DNA from: Bacteriovoracales bacterium
GTDB lineage: Bacteria; Bdellovibrionota; Bacteriovoracia; Bacteriovoracales; Bacteriovoracaceae
Assembly (NCBI GenBank): GCA_030149295.1
Contig: JASBRV010000127.1
Coordinates: 1 to 44,140 of the forward strand
Length of the DNA stretch: 44,140 nt
Direction: 5' to 3'
Each line of letters opens with the position of its first letter. Position 1 is the first letter of the stretch. The notes under the pieces were generated by a model. That model was not told the origin of the DNA, did not search any database, and worked only from the letters and a program-made list of their open reading frames with translations. This document shows, in pieces, positions 1 to 9,675 of the stretch. Position numbers and translations under genes: made by a program.

Positions 1-971
1 TCTGTAATTTGACTGGCAGAAGGTCTATTTTCCATAGGCATGGCATCCCAAAGGCGACGAAGCTCATTAAACCTCTCATTCTTTACTCGTTCATCATTTA
101 TAAGAGATAGATTTTTTCTTAATTTTGCAGCTGATAACCTACCAGCTGCATGCTCACTTCTTTGAATCTCTTCCCTCTCATCAAAGTTTCCGGGACCAAT
201 TTCGTGGGAGACAAACTTTTTAATTTCTCTGATGGTTATATCGGTGAACTGACCCAAACCGACAGCACCACTAGACGAGCTAATTCCTCGCCAGGCCCAG
301 CTTTCTCGAAAAAGAAGACAACCCATTAGAGTCATCACTTCTTCTTGATTGAGATCCTTTCCACTTTTTCGCGCGTATACTGTGGCCATATTTCTTATGG
401 ATTTTTTATATTTGTCAGCATAATCAACAAAGGTCTTCTCACTAAATTTATGACAAGCAAAGTACTGATCCACTTCATTTGGACTTTTGAGCCTGCTTAA
501 ACCGATAGGCTCTGAGATAAAATCTCTCTTTCTTGCCACTGGTCTAATCCTACCAAGATTTTTCTCACTTACCTGTGCTTCGATAATATCCTTAGGGGGA
601 CAATTACAAGGTGGCTCGGTGGCATTCGATACCACCCGATTAACTCCCAAAGTTAGGTTCGCAGTCTCTACTATATTGAAATTTTCAACTGCCAGCTCTA
701 CAAACTTTCTGGAAGCAATGAGCTCCGGGCCCACTTGTCTATAATGACCATTCTTTTCTTCAAGTCTTTTAAACACAACCCCCCAACCTTTATGGTCACG
801 AAGGACTTGTATTTTCTCACCAACTTCAACCTTTCCATTATCTCCCGTCTCAACCCAACCATTGACAAGCTGATAAGGCATGTTGTCTCGAACCTCCACA
901 GCGTGGGTGGAGGACATAAAATAAAATAAGATAAAGAGGACAAGAGCTCTTGGTTTTAACTGTTTTCTCAC
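1..971 (-). CDS. Exported SLT-type lytic transglycosylase-like protein, 3' part cut by window edge
   Basis: The minus-strand frame stays open from a GTG at 971 to the window edge, giving about 323 residues. It begins with a signal peptide (a run of Leu/Phe/Ile ending STHA-VE). Residues 30-90 have an SH3-like look (GDNGKVEVGEKIQVLRDHKGWG). Near residue 215 comes FRESWAWR followed by SSSGAVGLGQFTD, matching the catalytic-Glu (ES) and GAxGLxQ motifs of SLT transglycosylases, which cleave the peptidoglycan glycan strand. The GTG was chosen because it places the signal peptide exactly at the N terminus; its ribosome-binding site is weak (AGAG). The fold assignment rests on the two motifs, and the C-terminal end is not visible. 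It could equally be a related lysozyme-fold protein. No convincing terminator was seen upstream of the start. Confidence 0.72.
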   Translation of the reverse strand, partial: MRKQLKPRALVLFILFYFMSSTHAVEVRDNMPYQLVNGWVETGDNGKVEVGEKIQVLRDHKGWGVVFKRLEEKNGHYRQVGPELIASRKFVELAVENFNIVETANLTLGVNRVVSNATEPPCNCPPKDIIEAQVSEKNLGRIRPVARKRDFISEPIGLSRLKSPNEVDQYFACHKFSEKTFVDYADKYKKSIRNMATVYARKSGKDLNQEEVMTLMGCLLFRESWAWRGISSSSGAVGLGQFTDITIREIKKFVSHEIGPGNFDEREEIQRSEHAAGRLSAAKLRKNLSLINDERVKNERFNELRRLWDAMPMENRPSASQIT

Positions 972-1078
972 TTCTCTATTATCTAATAGGTACCAGTAGA
1001 ACCAAAGTCCGAGGATTTAGGGAAGATATTACCATATCAATAAATTTCAGGGACTTAGCACAATTAACTTTAACAAAA

Positions 1079-1110
1079 GCACACTCCCTGCAAAGAACAA
1101 GGAGTGTGTA
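1079..1110 (-). terminator. Rho-independent terminator of the 1124-2425 gene
   Basis: An 8-bp perfect stem, CACACTCC (1080-1087) with GGAGTGTG (1101-1108), encloses a 13-nt loop. Read on the minus strand it is followed by GCTTTTGTT. It sits just after the stop of the secreted protein at 1124, as a terminator should. Confidence 0.7.
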
Positions 1111-1123
1111 AAATTAAAGATTC

Positions 1124-2425
1124 TTAAGGCCCACCGTAAGTGACAACATCGTAAACACAACTGCTCCCATTCCATATCTGACCATAAGGACAAGAAGGAA
1201 TAACTACTTCAGGCACTATCGTTTTCCCCAGTGGAACTCTAAAGGTTAAATTCACAATTTCATTCTTAGCATTTCTAAAGCCTGTCTTAATGATAATCCC
1301 AAGCTTGGAATGATAGGACATAACAGCATTACGATAAACACTATTGAATTTTCTTGGCAAATTAAACTTGACCCATCTGTTATCCATAAAACATTGAAAA
1401 TGATCTCTCTCAACTTTACCTGACTCTGAACTTAGATAAGCACAAGGAGTATTCATTTTTCCACCAAAACGTTTGGTTGATCTAATTTTAATAAACTCAG
1501 TGGGACTTGTTCCTTTGGCTGCATCAGTAAGATTTGTCGTTACATAACGAAAACCTTCTTTATACCGTGGATCGTAAATCATTCTATGAGCGCGAACTCT
1601 TGCATGCTGACCAATTGTCATAAGATCAACAAGACCATCTTTTTGAAAGTTAAAGAAAGAAGAGTCCATCATGAAGGCGCCATCTCTTTGATTACTCGCC
1701 CATCCTCTACCAAGAGGCATGGTGTAAATATTCGTTCCATTAGCTCCATTTCTCCAAGGAGTACCCACAAGACTCGCGGTAACATCCTTAGCCAGGATAG
1801 TTTTCTTATCTTTTGATTGTTCGATTTTAAATAATGCCGTTCTGTTATAATTGTCAGAGGCATAGTCAGCATAGAAACATAAAAGACCTCTTTTATAACC
1901 CTTTTTAACCAGTTTATTAGGAAAAGCATGGCACTTAACTGAACGTGAAACGCCATAATAGACCTTGTTATCAGCATAACGAAGAGCACGAACGATATAG
2001 CGCCTTCCATTATGATAGGCAATATATTGCGCAGACCTTGCTCTCCAAAAGGGTTTTCCATATTTAAATGTATCCCAGAAATTTGAAATCAAAACAACGG
2101 GCTTTCCACCAGGCATCCCCACAACTTCACAACCAGAAAAGACTCTCCTTCGTGACCAAATATCATTGTCTTTAACAAAGCGAGTTGGACCGTTCCATGA
2201 GAAAAAGACCTTATTCGTCTTGCCATTTCTGATTTCAAGATATTTATCTGGATGACAACGAACCTTATCTTTCGCTCCGTCCCCATTAAAGTCATGATTA
2301 TTGTAAACATTATAATCAAGACCAGACCCAACGCTATTGTTGACTCTTTTAATATTATGAAATTGAAAGGCATAAACTGGGGACGTTAACATTAATGAGA
2401 ATATAACAAGAAGAAGAGCTTTCAT
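1124..2425 (-). CDS. Secreted protein of unknown function
   Basis: 433 residues with a clear Sec signal peptide (MKALLLVIFSLMLTSPVYA-FQ). After it comes a short acidic stretch, NHDFNGDGAKDKV, resembling the D-x-[DN]-x-DG calcium loops of EF-hand, FG-GAP or dockerin-like repeats; only one copy is visible. The C terminus carries CPYGQIWNGSSCVYD, a small disulphide-type motif common in exported bacterial proteins. Aromatic and basic residues are frequent. An AAGGATG ribosome-binding site lies 6-7 bases before the ATG, and a hairpin terminator follows the stop, so it is probably monocistronic. I do not recognise the family; export to periplasm or outside is the only firm inference. Confidence 0.85.
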   Translation of the reverse strand: MKALLLVIFSLMLTSPVYAFQFHNIKRVNNSVGSGLDYNVYNNHDFNGDGAKDKVRCHPDKYLEIRNGKTNKVFFSWNGPTRFVKDNDIWSRRRVFSGCEVVGMPGGKPVVLISNFWDTFKYGKPFWRARSAQYIAYHNGRRYIVRALRYADNKVYYGVSRSVKCHAFPNKLVKKGYKRGLLCFYADYASDNYNRTALFKIEQSKDKKTILAKDVTASLVGTPWRNGANGTNIYTMPLGRGWASNQRDGAFMMDSSFFNFQKDGLVDLMTIGQHARVRAHRMIYDPRYKEGFRYVTTNLTDAAKGTSPTEFIKIRSTKRFGGKMNTPCAYLSSESGKVERDHFQCFMDNRWVKFNLPRKFNSVYRNAVMSYHSKLGIIIKTGFRNAKNEIVNLTFRVPLGKTIVPEVVIPSCPYGQIWNGSSCVYDVVTYGGP

Positions 2426-2678
2426 AATTCACATCCTTTTTCGTTCAAAATTTTTCTGTGTCTTAACTTTAGCAAAACAACACCCATGATCCGTCCTCAA
2501 AATCAAGAAGCCATACAAATTCAAATAGTTAAAAATAAGAAAAAATGGGTTATCGAAATAAAACCGCCAAAAACCTATGGCATAAGTAATAAAAGTGGTC
2601 GGAATTACATGAAAAAAAACTGAACCCATGAATTCATAATTCATTAATATGGATTTTCGTTTAATCCGATAAAGCCAT

Positions 2679-4493
2679 GTGAGATGCTTCTTATTTTTTT
2701 TCCTATTGAGCCTTTTTTGCGATTCCAGCCGTGCTGGCGCTATGAAGCTTGAAACCTCCCCTCTACCACCTGTGAAACCCACAATGGTATCCCTACTTGA
2801 TTTAGATCCTCAATCCAAGACCCTAGCTGATACCGATGTTGTTTGTGCTAACATGCAGACATTCAATGAAGATTGGCAATTTATTAAAGAAATTCATGCA
2901 GCTAAGGGCCATTATAAAAAGTTGCGAAAGAATTATTTAAAATTACAGGCTCACAAAATAAATAATCATATAAAAAAAGATAAGATCAACAATTATATGA
3001 AAATCTACGAGGACAAACTCGTTAAGCAAAGAGAGCATATTAATGGGATCTCCCTTTGTGCCTTTAAGAATCAGCTTAATAACTCTATAAAGAAAAATTT
3101 AAATAATAATAAAAATAAAGACTTTCTCAATCAAGTCGCCAACATTGGAACTTGTATTGAGAAAAATAATAATCAAACTAATGGTCTCAAGAAATTCTTC
3201 CAAGGGACTTTCGATTCTATTTTTAATTTTTTTACCAATAAGAAAAACCTAACAGATGAAGATTGCGAAGTCCTTTCAAGAACTTATGAAGTCTGGTCTT
3301 CGTTTCAAGAGGAAGAAAATAAGGCTGCCCATGAAAACAAAGGGCTCAGCATCCCATTATATAATGTGAACCCTCATAACTCTTCCTACATCGCTTGGTT
3401 AAAAGAAAAGGCAAAAGGAAATATTCCAGCAGGTGGCCTTCCTACCTTGCATATTGATACCCATACAGATTTAGGTCACGTCCATTCCCACGGTGCTGGC
3501 TGGTCTTCTCATATGAAGTTAGATGAAATTTCTAAGCTCGCCGTCATTGAAGATGACCAGGAGTTTCGCGATCAACTAAGAAAAACCCTCTCTGACAATC
3601 AAACAAAAGAAGATCGAATCAATGAGGTTCTCTCCCAAGACATAGAAAAATTACGCGCCGATGTATTCACACACATGAACGATCGAGTCCATGAAATCGC
3701 CCAACCCCTAGTGGCCGGGATTGCCTCTAATGTGACAAGTGAACTGATTATGGCCCTCCCTCCTTGGTCTTATCGTTTGCCAAGAAATAAAGCGGGGGAT
3801 CCTTATAAAGTAGACCTCATTCATTATGGCCAGGATTCAGATGCTATGTATGGCCTTAGTACGTCAGAAGAAGATATCTTAAAAGCGAGAGGAACTCCTA
3901 TTGGCATAAAAACGAACAAAAGAAAGGGAATTGTTCGCACTTTTAACTTAGCCGTTGTTGATGCCAATCTTGAATCAAATATAGAAGTTAAAGATACTGA
4001 AGGAAACTTAATTGCCACAATGATCGACAAAAGAGAGGAAACTCCAAATGATAGTCTCTTAGCGCATATGCCAAAGGACGAAAACCAGTTTATCCTAGAT
4101 ATTGACCTTGATGCTTTTGTTAGTGAAGGACGTGGTACAGATGGGGTCACACCAAAGTCTTTTGGGAGACACACACAACAATATGGAACACACAATGGCC
4201 ATGATGTTAACACGGAAACTGATCCAAATGTTCAAGTGCCATTAAGAGAATTTGAATTAATCGAAAATAGAGTCGATCATTTTTTTAAAAATTTGGAAGA
4301 GATGAAAACAGCTGGAAAATTACCAGCTGTGATTACAATAGCAGATTCAACTCTTCTTCAATCTATGGCCGGCGCAGACCCAGACGATAGTCAAGTTGGA
4401 GGAAACTATACCCCCAGTTGCCTCGCATTTTTATTAAACTACCGAATCAAGCAAGGATTGAAAGAAATCTATAACATAGAAGGTCAAGACTAA
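2679..4493 (+). CDS. Exported arginase-fold protein of the UPF0489 / peptide-arginase type
   Basis: 604 residues starting at GTG 2679, with an N-terminal hydrophobic signal (about 1-21). Residues 50-215 are a Lys/Asn-rich, probably helical extension. The recognisable part is C-terminal: LHIDTHTDLGHVH (H258, D260, H262, D264), FILDIDLDAF (D474, D476, D478), then TIADSTLLQS and a YTPS near 577. These match the metal-ligand pattern of UPF0489 proteins, relatives of ureohydrolases that include peptide arginases converting Arg to ornithine. The family members I know are cytosolic and shorter; the signal and the about 240-residue N-terminal extension are unusual. The assignment rests on motif order; substrate unknown. 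The gene is convergent with the glycosyltransferase at 4498. Confidence 0.7.
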   Translation: MRCFLFFFLLSLFCDSSRAGAMKLETSPLPPVKPTMVSLLDLDPQSKTLADTDVVCANMQTFNEDWQFIKEIHAAKGHYKKLRKNYLKLQAHKINNHIKKDKINNYMKIYEDKLVKQREHINGISLCAFKNQLNNSIKKNLNNNKNKDFLNQVANIGTCIEKNNNQTNGLKKFFQGTFDSIFNFFTNKKNLTDEDCEVLSRTYEVWSSFQEEENKAAHENKGLSIPLYNVNPHNSSYIAWLKEKAKGNIPAGGLPTLHIDTHTDLGHVHSHGAGWSSHMKLDEISKLAVIEDDQEFRDQLRKTLSDNQTKEDRINEVLSQDIEKLRADVFTHMNDRVHEIAQPLVAGIASNVTSELIMALPPWSYRLPRNKAGDPYKVDLIHYGQDSDAMYGLSTSEEDILKARGTPIGIKTNKRKGIVRTFNLAVVDANLESNIEVKDTEGNLIATMIDKREETPNDSLLAHMPKDENQFILDIDLDAFVSEGRGTDGVTPKSFGRHTQQYGTHNGHDVNTETDPNVQVPLREFELIENRVDHFFKNLEEMKTAGKLPAVITIADSTLLQSMAGADPDDSQVGGNYTPSCLAFLLNYRIKQGLKEIYNIEGQD

Positions 4494-4497
4494 AGTA

Positions 4498-5403
4498 CTA
4501 TTTCGCTTGAATTTCCTCTCTTGAAATCATTCTGAAAAAAGATTCCCAAAAAAAACCTAAAATATTTGCGATCTGAGTAAGAATCATTAGAAGGCTTATC
4601 CTAATTCTTTTGGAATCATAATGTCGAAAAGGAAAGAAAACTAAATGATAATAAAAAGATAAAGGCTCAACTTTGATACGGGCTTGTCCTCTAATAGAGC
4701 GAACTTTTCGAAAATAGTAAGCACCCTTTCCATAATTAAAATGCTGCTTAAAAAGAGTCCTTAGGTTTAAGTCATGATAGTGATAAACTTTTGCCCTTTT
4801 TTGAAAAACCAAGCGATATCCATAGAAGATCAAGCGATCACAAATTTCCCGATCCTCGGCAGTTGCTTTAAGAGTTGTCACATCGAATTCACCAATGGCT
4901 TGAAAAAGGCTTTTTGAAATGGCCATATTATTAGAAGCAAAGAACCTACTATTTTCTGGATCTTTATTATAATAACTATAAAGATAACTAATCAAAGCTT
5001 GGCTTGCCTCACTGCATGAGTTCTCCCTCAATGCGTTAATCGTCGCCCCTCCAATTAAAATCTCTCCTTCTTCTTTGAAAGTTAAATCCAATTTTTTTAA
5101 CCAATCCTGATCAGCGCGACAGTCATCATCAATAAAAGCCAAGTACTTACCTTTTGCCGAATGCGATCCCGTATTTCTTGCTTGGGCAGGGCCTTGATTT
5201 TCTTGCCTGGTGAGTGTTATCGGGACTTTTTCGCTAAACAACATAATTATTGGAGAAAGATCTTGTTCGCCCCCATCATCGACCACAATAATTTCATAAT
5301 CATTATGGGGATAGTCGAGCTGACAAAGAGAACTCAGGCAATCTTTTAACTGGGCTGGACGATTATAAGTCGGAACAATAATAGAATAGGTAGGCTCTTT
5401 CAT
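4498..5403 (-). CDS. Family 2 glycosyltransferase
   Basis: 301 residues. The N-terminal GT-A fold is clear: YSIIVPTYNRPAQL, EIIVVDDGG, NQGPAQARNTG, and the DxD-type FIDDDCRAD, followed by EDREICDRL in the acceptor region. These are standard GT2 nucleotide-sugar and metal-binding motifs. The last 60 residues contain hydrophobic stretches (LLMILTQIANILGFFWESFF) that may dock it on the inner membrane. It likely transfers a sugar to a lipid-linked or surface glycan; donor and acceptor cannot be told. It ends 5 bases from the convergent gene at 4493. It is separate from the pel operon downstream. Confidence 0.88.
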   Translation of the reverse strand: MKEPTYSIIVPTYNRPAQLKDCLSSLCQLDYPHNDYEIIVVDDGGEQDLSPIIMLFSEKVPITLTRQENQGPAQARNTGSHSAKGKYLAFIDDDCRADQDWLKKLDLTFKEEGEILIGGATINALRENSCSEASQALISYLYSYYNKDPENSRFFASNNMAISKSLFQAIGEFDVTTLKATAEDREICDRLIFYGYRLVFQKRAKVYHYHDLNLRTLFKQHFNYGKGAYYFRKVRSIRGQARIKVEPLSFYYHLVFFPFRHYDSKRIRISLLMILTQIANILGFFWESFFRMISREEIQAK

Positions 5404-5488
5404 ACAATTTGCTAGGATGTTCTCGTTAAAGCTATCATATACTATAGGAAAATGAAGATCACCCTAATAATCAAACGAAGAGGATCCT

Positions 5489-5905
5489 ATGAATTTCTCT
5501 ATATTTTGTGTATTTCTTGCCAGTATTATGCCGATAGCCTTTATAGGAATAGCGAAAGTCGCAGGTGGATTCAAGCTTGGCAATAATCATGCACCAAGGG
5601 CATTTTTAAATAAAGCACAGGGTAAGGCCTTTCTTGCCAAGTCTGCTCATGATAATTCATGGGAGGCTTTCGCTCCTTTCGCAGTAGCCGTTCTTTTTTG
5701 TCTACAAACAGGTGTTAATGAAACATTGGTTAATCGTTTATCAGGCTCTTTTGTCTTTCTCCGATTAATTTATGGAATTCTTTATATTATAGATAAACCA
5801 ACCCTAAGATCTATCGTTTGGGCCTTAGCGTGGTTCATAACAGCTTTTCTTTTTTATAAAGCCTGGAGTTATTCACCTGAGCCTTGGTATCAAAAATTCT
5901 TTTAA
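5489..5905 (+). CDS. MAPEG-family small membrane protein
   Basis: 138 residues with four predicted membrane segments. After helix 1 comes RAFLNKAQGKAFLAKSAHDNSWEAFAPFAVAV, matching the RA..AH.N..E..P.F pattern of the MAPEG superfamily (bacterial relatives of microsomal glutathione transferases). The length is typical. An AGAGGATC ribosome-binding site precedes ATG 5489. It sits alone on the plus strand, convergent with the end of the pel operon (8-base gap). Enzymatic activity is uncertain, as bacterial members are mostly uncharacterised. Confidence 0.82.
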   Translation: MNFSIFCVFLASIMPIAFIGIAKVAGGFKLGNNHAPRAFLNKAQGKAFLAKSAHDNSWEAFAPFAVAVLFCLQTGVNETLVNRLSGSFVFLRLIYGILYIIDKPTLRSIVWALAWFITAFLFYKAWSYSPEPWYQKFF

Positions 5906-5912
5906 AGATACT

Positions 5913-6776
5913 TTAATCGCCATCAAGAGGCCTCTTTGCTACTAAAGGAATAACTTTATTACCATTAAGAGTTTTATTAAATTCCTTTATCGATTCAAAA
6001 TATTCCCTAATTTTGCTTTTCTCTGTTAAATACTCAACACTAAGAATCGTCTTTTCTCTTTTAGAAAAAGCTCTTATACTCTCAAGGCAATATCCTTGCG
6101 TATTTAGAGGATTATCATGATCATTATTACCGTAAAAGAAACAATCTTCTAAGGCCAGCCCATCCAAAATATCAAAATAAGACTCTATCTCATTAGTAGG
6201 TAAATATTGATATAAAGTAGGAGCATTTTGCTGAAAAATAAGAAAATCTTTTCTCTTGGCCTGAGAGTGCTTCTTTATTTTCAGCAAAAAGTCTCTCATT
6301 TGAGCAGCACGTTTATAATGGGGTTTAATTTCATAGAAAGCATCCACGATATCAAGATAAACACCATCATATCCTTCATCAATTAAAGACTCTACACGAG
6401 AAAAAATAATATCTTGCCATCGCTTGTCCCAGAACTTCACTTTAAAGTTCCCCTTCCAATGCGGGTTCTCATACAGGATTAAATTTTTATCCATACTTGA
6501 AAAATACTTTCTATACTCTTCAGCTTCACCAATACTCAAATAAGCCAAAATGAGGGTGTCGCTACTTTTATCTTTAAAATCTTTTGTCACGGTTTTGATT
6601 TCATCGGGATCGACAACAGTGATACTATCAGAGCGTGAGAATTTCCCCTTTATCTCTTTACTATATTTTTGAAGCTGGTAAAACCACTGGTCAATGGTTT
6701 TAACCCTTTCGAAATTAGTTTTTTTGATACTGCTACATGAAAAAGCGAAGAGAGAGACAAGGATAAGAAACCTCAT
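5913..6776 (-). CDS. Stand-alone GH114 (PelA hydrolase-domain) lipoprotein
   Basis: 287 residues, last gene of the Pel-like operon; its ATG overlaps the PelG stop (ATGA). The N terminus looks like a lipoprotein signal with candidate lipidated Cys14 (AFSC-SS). The body matches the GH114 endo-alpha-1,4-polygalactosaminidase domain: LAYLSIGEAEEYR (77-89), KFWDKRWQDII, GYDGVYLDIVDAF (D142, D145) and GLALED (E210), the last a candidate catalytic Glu by analogy with PelA. In Pseudomonas PelA this domain is fused to the deacetylase; here it is a separate, probably membrane-anchored protein. By family knowledge it would trim GalNAc-rich Pel-type polymer in the periplasm. Confidence 0.85.
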   Translation of the reverse strand: MRFLILVSLFAFSCSSIKKTNFERVKTIDQWFYQLQKYSKEIKGKFSRSDSITVVDPDEIKTVTKDFKDKSSDTLILAYLSIGEAEEYRKYFSSMDKNLILYENPHWKGNFKVKFWDKRWQDIIFSRVESLIDEGYDGVYLDIVDAFYEIKPHYKRAAQMRDFLLKIKKHSQAKRKDFLIFQQNAPTLYQYLPTNEIESYFDILDGLALEDCFFYGNNDHDNPLNTQGYCLESIRAFSKREKTILSVEYLTEKSKIREYFESIKEFNKTLNGNKVIPLVAKRPLDGD

Positions 6777-8173
6777 AAGCTCTCCACCTCGGCATGGTGG
6801 TATATAGGTTGTCTCATAAAAGTAATGTAATTGAGATGTTTAAGAGTTTTATTGAGCGAAACGAAGGAGAAAAGAAATGTCACGAAGGCACTCATCATAT
6901 AGCCAAGCCCATGATATTTAAGAGAGCCTGAAAAATAAATTAGGCAAAAGGTAAAGAGAAAGTTTGTAAGCATAAAAATGCTATAGTTAATCATAACCTT
7001 CCTCGATTCTTTAAAGTAGAGAAGAATTATATTCAAAACTAAAAAGAGAACTTGAAAGAAACTTCCCACCAATCCGTATTTAAAAATGGGCACGAGAGTT
7101 TGTGGTAGATACAACCACGCAAGAATGGAACTAGCGAAAGCCCACAGAGACAAGGTAATAAAAGTCTGAAGCTTGATCATTGACCCGAAGGTATGCTGGA
7201 AGCTCTCAATTATATCCCTTGCAGCACTATCAATAAACCGAAGATCATTTTTATTTTCAATGGAGCGAAAATAATAAGCATAATTAATGTAGAACTTGGT
7301 TTCGACATTAACAAGAAAAACGGCTAAAGAAGGAACAATAGAGAGATAACTTAAGAAGATGGCCGTATCATAACTTTGCGAAGTATAGAAAAGCCCTTCG
7401 ACATGGGTGCCTTGATCACTAAACCAGAAAACGATCTTATCACTCCATATTCCAAGATAATAAAAAAAGCCTATTACCATCATTCCCCGGTAGCGATAGA
7501 AATAATCAACGACGTCATAAACAATATAATTATATTCCTCAAATTCATGAAAAAGATTACGAATTAAAAAAACACATAAGATCACTTGTCCCAGGGTATA
7601 ACCACCAACATAACCCATGAGACCATAAAAATATCCAAAAGTGATACCGAAAACAATTGAGCTTAACGCTCCTAAGGCAAAACTAACCACAATTTGGTGA
7701 AAATGTTTCGCTGCGGAAAGAAAAATCATAGCGTGCCAGGTCAGTATAATAGAAACTAACAATCCAATGCAGAGAAAGATAAGATCCCAACCCCAATCAA
7801 AAAAACTATAAAATATAAAACCAAAAACCGTGCAAAGAATTAGAAAAAGTATGGCGACAATAAGGAAAACATTTCTAAACGCGCTTTTGTCTTTATTATA
7901 AAGTTTATCCGCCAAATAACGGGTTAAAGGGAGCTCAACAAGGCCAAATAAAATGAGGGAAAATGCGAAGCTATAATTAATAATACTTCGAAAAACTAGA
8001 ATTTCATTATCAACAAGGTTTTTACGAGCAAATAAACTTAATAAAGCAATTGTCAAAACAGAGATTAGCCAAGGACCACTTGATATAATGATAGAGTATA
8101 AAGATCCTTTAAGGTTTTTATAAAAATCTTTTTCGGTAAAATATTTAGTTAATCGAAATCCTACGCCCGCCAT
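6773..8173 (-). CDS. pelG: PelG-like polytopic polysaccharide exporter
   Basis: 466 residues with about 12 membrane helices. The N terminus, MAGVGFRLTKYF followed by YSIIISSGPWLISVL, is the conserved PelG opening. PelG is a MOP/MATE-related inner-membrane protein that works with PelD, PelE and PelF to polymerise and translocate Pel. The ATG at 8173 overlaps the PelF stop by one base (TAATG), and its own stop overlaps the next gene by four, so expression is coupled to both neighbours. Confidence 0.92.
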   Translation of the reverse strand: MAGVGFRLTKYFTEKDFYKNLKGSLYSIIISSGPWLISVLTIALLSLFARKNLVDNEILVFRSIINYSFAFSLILFGLVELPLTRYLADKLYNKDKSAFRNVFLIVAILFLILCTVFGFIFYSFFDWGWDLIFLCIGLLVSIILTWHAMIFLSAAKHFHQIVVSFALGALSSIVFGITFGYFYGLMGYVGGYTLGQVILCVFLIRNLFHEFEEYNYIVYDVVDYFYRYRGMMVIGFFYYLGIWSDKIVFWFSDQGTHVEGLFYTSQSYDTAIFLSYLSIVPSLAVFLVNVETKFYINYAYYFRSIENKNDLRFIDSAARDIIESFQHTFGSMIKLQTFITLSLWAFASSILAWLYLPQTLVPIFKYGLVGSFFQVLFLVLNIILLYFKESRKVMINYSIFMLTNFLFTFCLIYFSGSLKYHGLGYMMSAFVTFLFSFVSLNKTLKHLNYITFMRQPIYHHAEVESL

Positions 8174-9675
8174 TAACCAACACCCTCAAGGAATCTCTGA
8201 TAGAGATTCTCATACCTTTTGATATTTAATTCTTCAGTATAAAACTGGCTGACTCTTTTCTTAGCATTTTTACCATAAGTCTTTCTCAGGCTCTCATTAC
8301 AAACGAGCGTATCTAAAGCCTCTGCTAAGAGTCCAGGCTCACCAAAGGGAACAACGAGCCCGGCCTCCCCTATCTCCCGATCTTCCTTATCTTTTCCATA
8401 GACAAGATCACGACAGGATCCCACATCAGTTGCAACCACCGGTATCCCGCATGCATAAGCCTCTAAAATGACCATTGGCTGGCCTTCAGAAATAGAACTT
8501 AATACCAAAACATCAGTCTTTGGATAAAAGTCCTTTACGTTTACTTTACCCGTAAAAACCACATATTCTTCTAGTGAATAAAACTTAACGAGATCTACAC
8601 ATTCTTTATAGTAGTCAAGATCTTCCTCATAAGGTCCAATTATATAACAAAGAACTTCTCGTTCTTTTTCCTTAAGTACACTAATCGCCTTAATAAGTGA
8701 TTTAACATCTTTTATGGGAACAACTCGACCAACAAGAGAAATAATCACTTTATTTTCCTCATGCGAATTTCTTTTTACCTCATCAAGACTACCAAAATAA
8801 TCTACATCAATTCCATTAGGAATAATGGTGATTTTTGTTTCACTAGCACCATGCTGAATCTGTTTGTCTACGTTACCTTGATGTAGAGTAGTGATACTAT
8901 TAGCCTGATCATAGGCAAAGTTCGCCATAAAATGAAATAAATGAATCCACCATTCTTTAAAGACACTTAAATTTTTATTCGCCATAAAATTCTGATGTTT
9001 TTCATATATCCAATTAGCCTTATAGATCTCAATTTCCCTCTCATGAGAATAAATACCATGCTCAGTAATGATAAAGGGTACATTAAATTGAAAGCTAGCC
9101 GCTGCTCCAACGAGTCCAGCATATCCCGTCGAGAGACTATGATAAAGTTTTGCCTGTGGAAAACTTGTGGATAATGCTCTAAGAATCGGATAATGGGTAA
9201 AACGCCAAGTATAGAAAAAATCAATAAACGAGGGACCTTCATTCAATGAGAAATTTTCATTATACAAACTCTCTAACATTTCCCAGACTTCAACGCTTTG
9301 TAAAACCATCATTGGGTCCCACGATATATCCAAAGGTTTTACTAAATCAAAATATATTTGTGGAAACAAAGATGCTTTCTCTGAGATCGGCGCTAAATAA
9401 AACTCTCGTAATAAATCGACATTAACTTTATTTCCTAACCTTACCATTTCCTTATTTGGAAAAAGTTCATAGTCAAAAAGATAAAACTCATCAATACTCT
9501 TTACGTTATCGGGAATGGGATATTTGTATTCTAAAAATTTCTCATTCCCTCCTCCTATATAAAATATAGAATAACTAAATTCAGGTGTATTCTTAAGTAA
9601 TTGATAAACACAGCTCGAAACACCACCAGTTACATAAGGATATGTACCTTCTAAAAGGAGACAGATATCATTCAC
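8173..9675 (-). CDS. pelF: PelF-like GT4 glycosyltransferase (Pel polymerase)
   Basis: 500 residues from a GTG at 9675. Preferred over an upstream ATG (9741) because GGAGG sits 7 bases before it, GTGA overlaps the preceding stop by four bases, and the protein then opens with the typical PelF sequence NDICLLLEGTYPYVTGGVSS. Other motifs: TEHGIYSHERE, IPNGIDVDY, LVGRVVPIKDV, and the E-x7-E pair (E397, E405 in EGQPMVILE) of retaining GT4 enzymes. PelF is cytosolic and uses UDP-GalNAc-type donors with the PelDEG membrane complex. All expected catalytic motifs are present. Confidence 0.93.
   Translation of the reverse strand: MNDICLLLEGTYPYVTGGVSSCVYQLLKNTPEFSYSIFYIGGGNEKFLEYKYPIPDNVKSIDEFYLFDYELFPNKEMVRLGNKVNVDLLREFYLAPISEKASLFPQIYFDLVKPLDISWDPMMVLQSVEVWEMLESLYNENFSLNEGPSFIDFFYTWRFTHYPILRALSTSFPQAKLYHSLSTGYAGLVGAAASFQFNVPFIITEHGIYSHEREIEIYKANWIYEKHQNFMANKNLSVFKEWWIHLFHFMANFAYDQANSITTLHQGNVDKQIQHGASETKITIIPNGIDVDYFGSLDEVKRNSHEENKVIISLVGRVVPIKDVKSLIKAISVLKEKEREVLCYIIGPYEEDLDYYKECVDLVKFYSLEEYVVFTGKVNVKDFYPKTDVLVLSSISEGQPMVILEAYACGIPVVATDVGSCRDLVYGKDKEDREIGEAGLVVPFGEPGLLAEALDTLVCNESLRKTYGKNAKKRVSQFYTEELNIKRYENLYQRFLEGVG

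Noticed and set aside
2429..2644. Minus-strand open frame of about 71 codons with hydrophobic residues, just before the 1124-2425 gene
   Set aside because: No ribosome-binding site seen, Phe/Tyr/Ile-rich in AT-rich DNA, and it occupies the region between two divergent starts; most likely chance.
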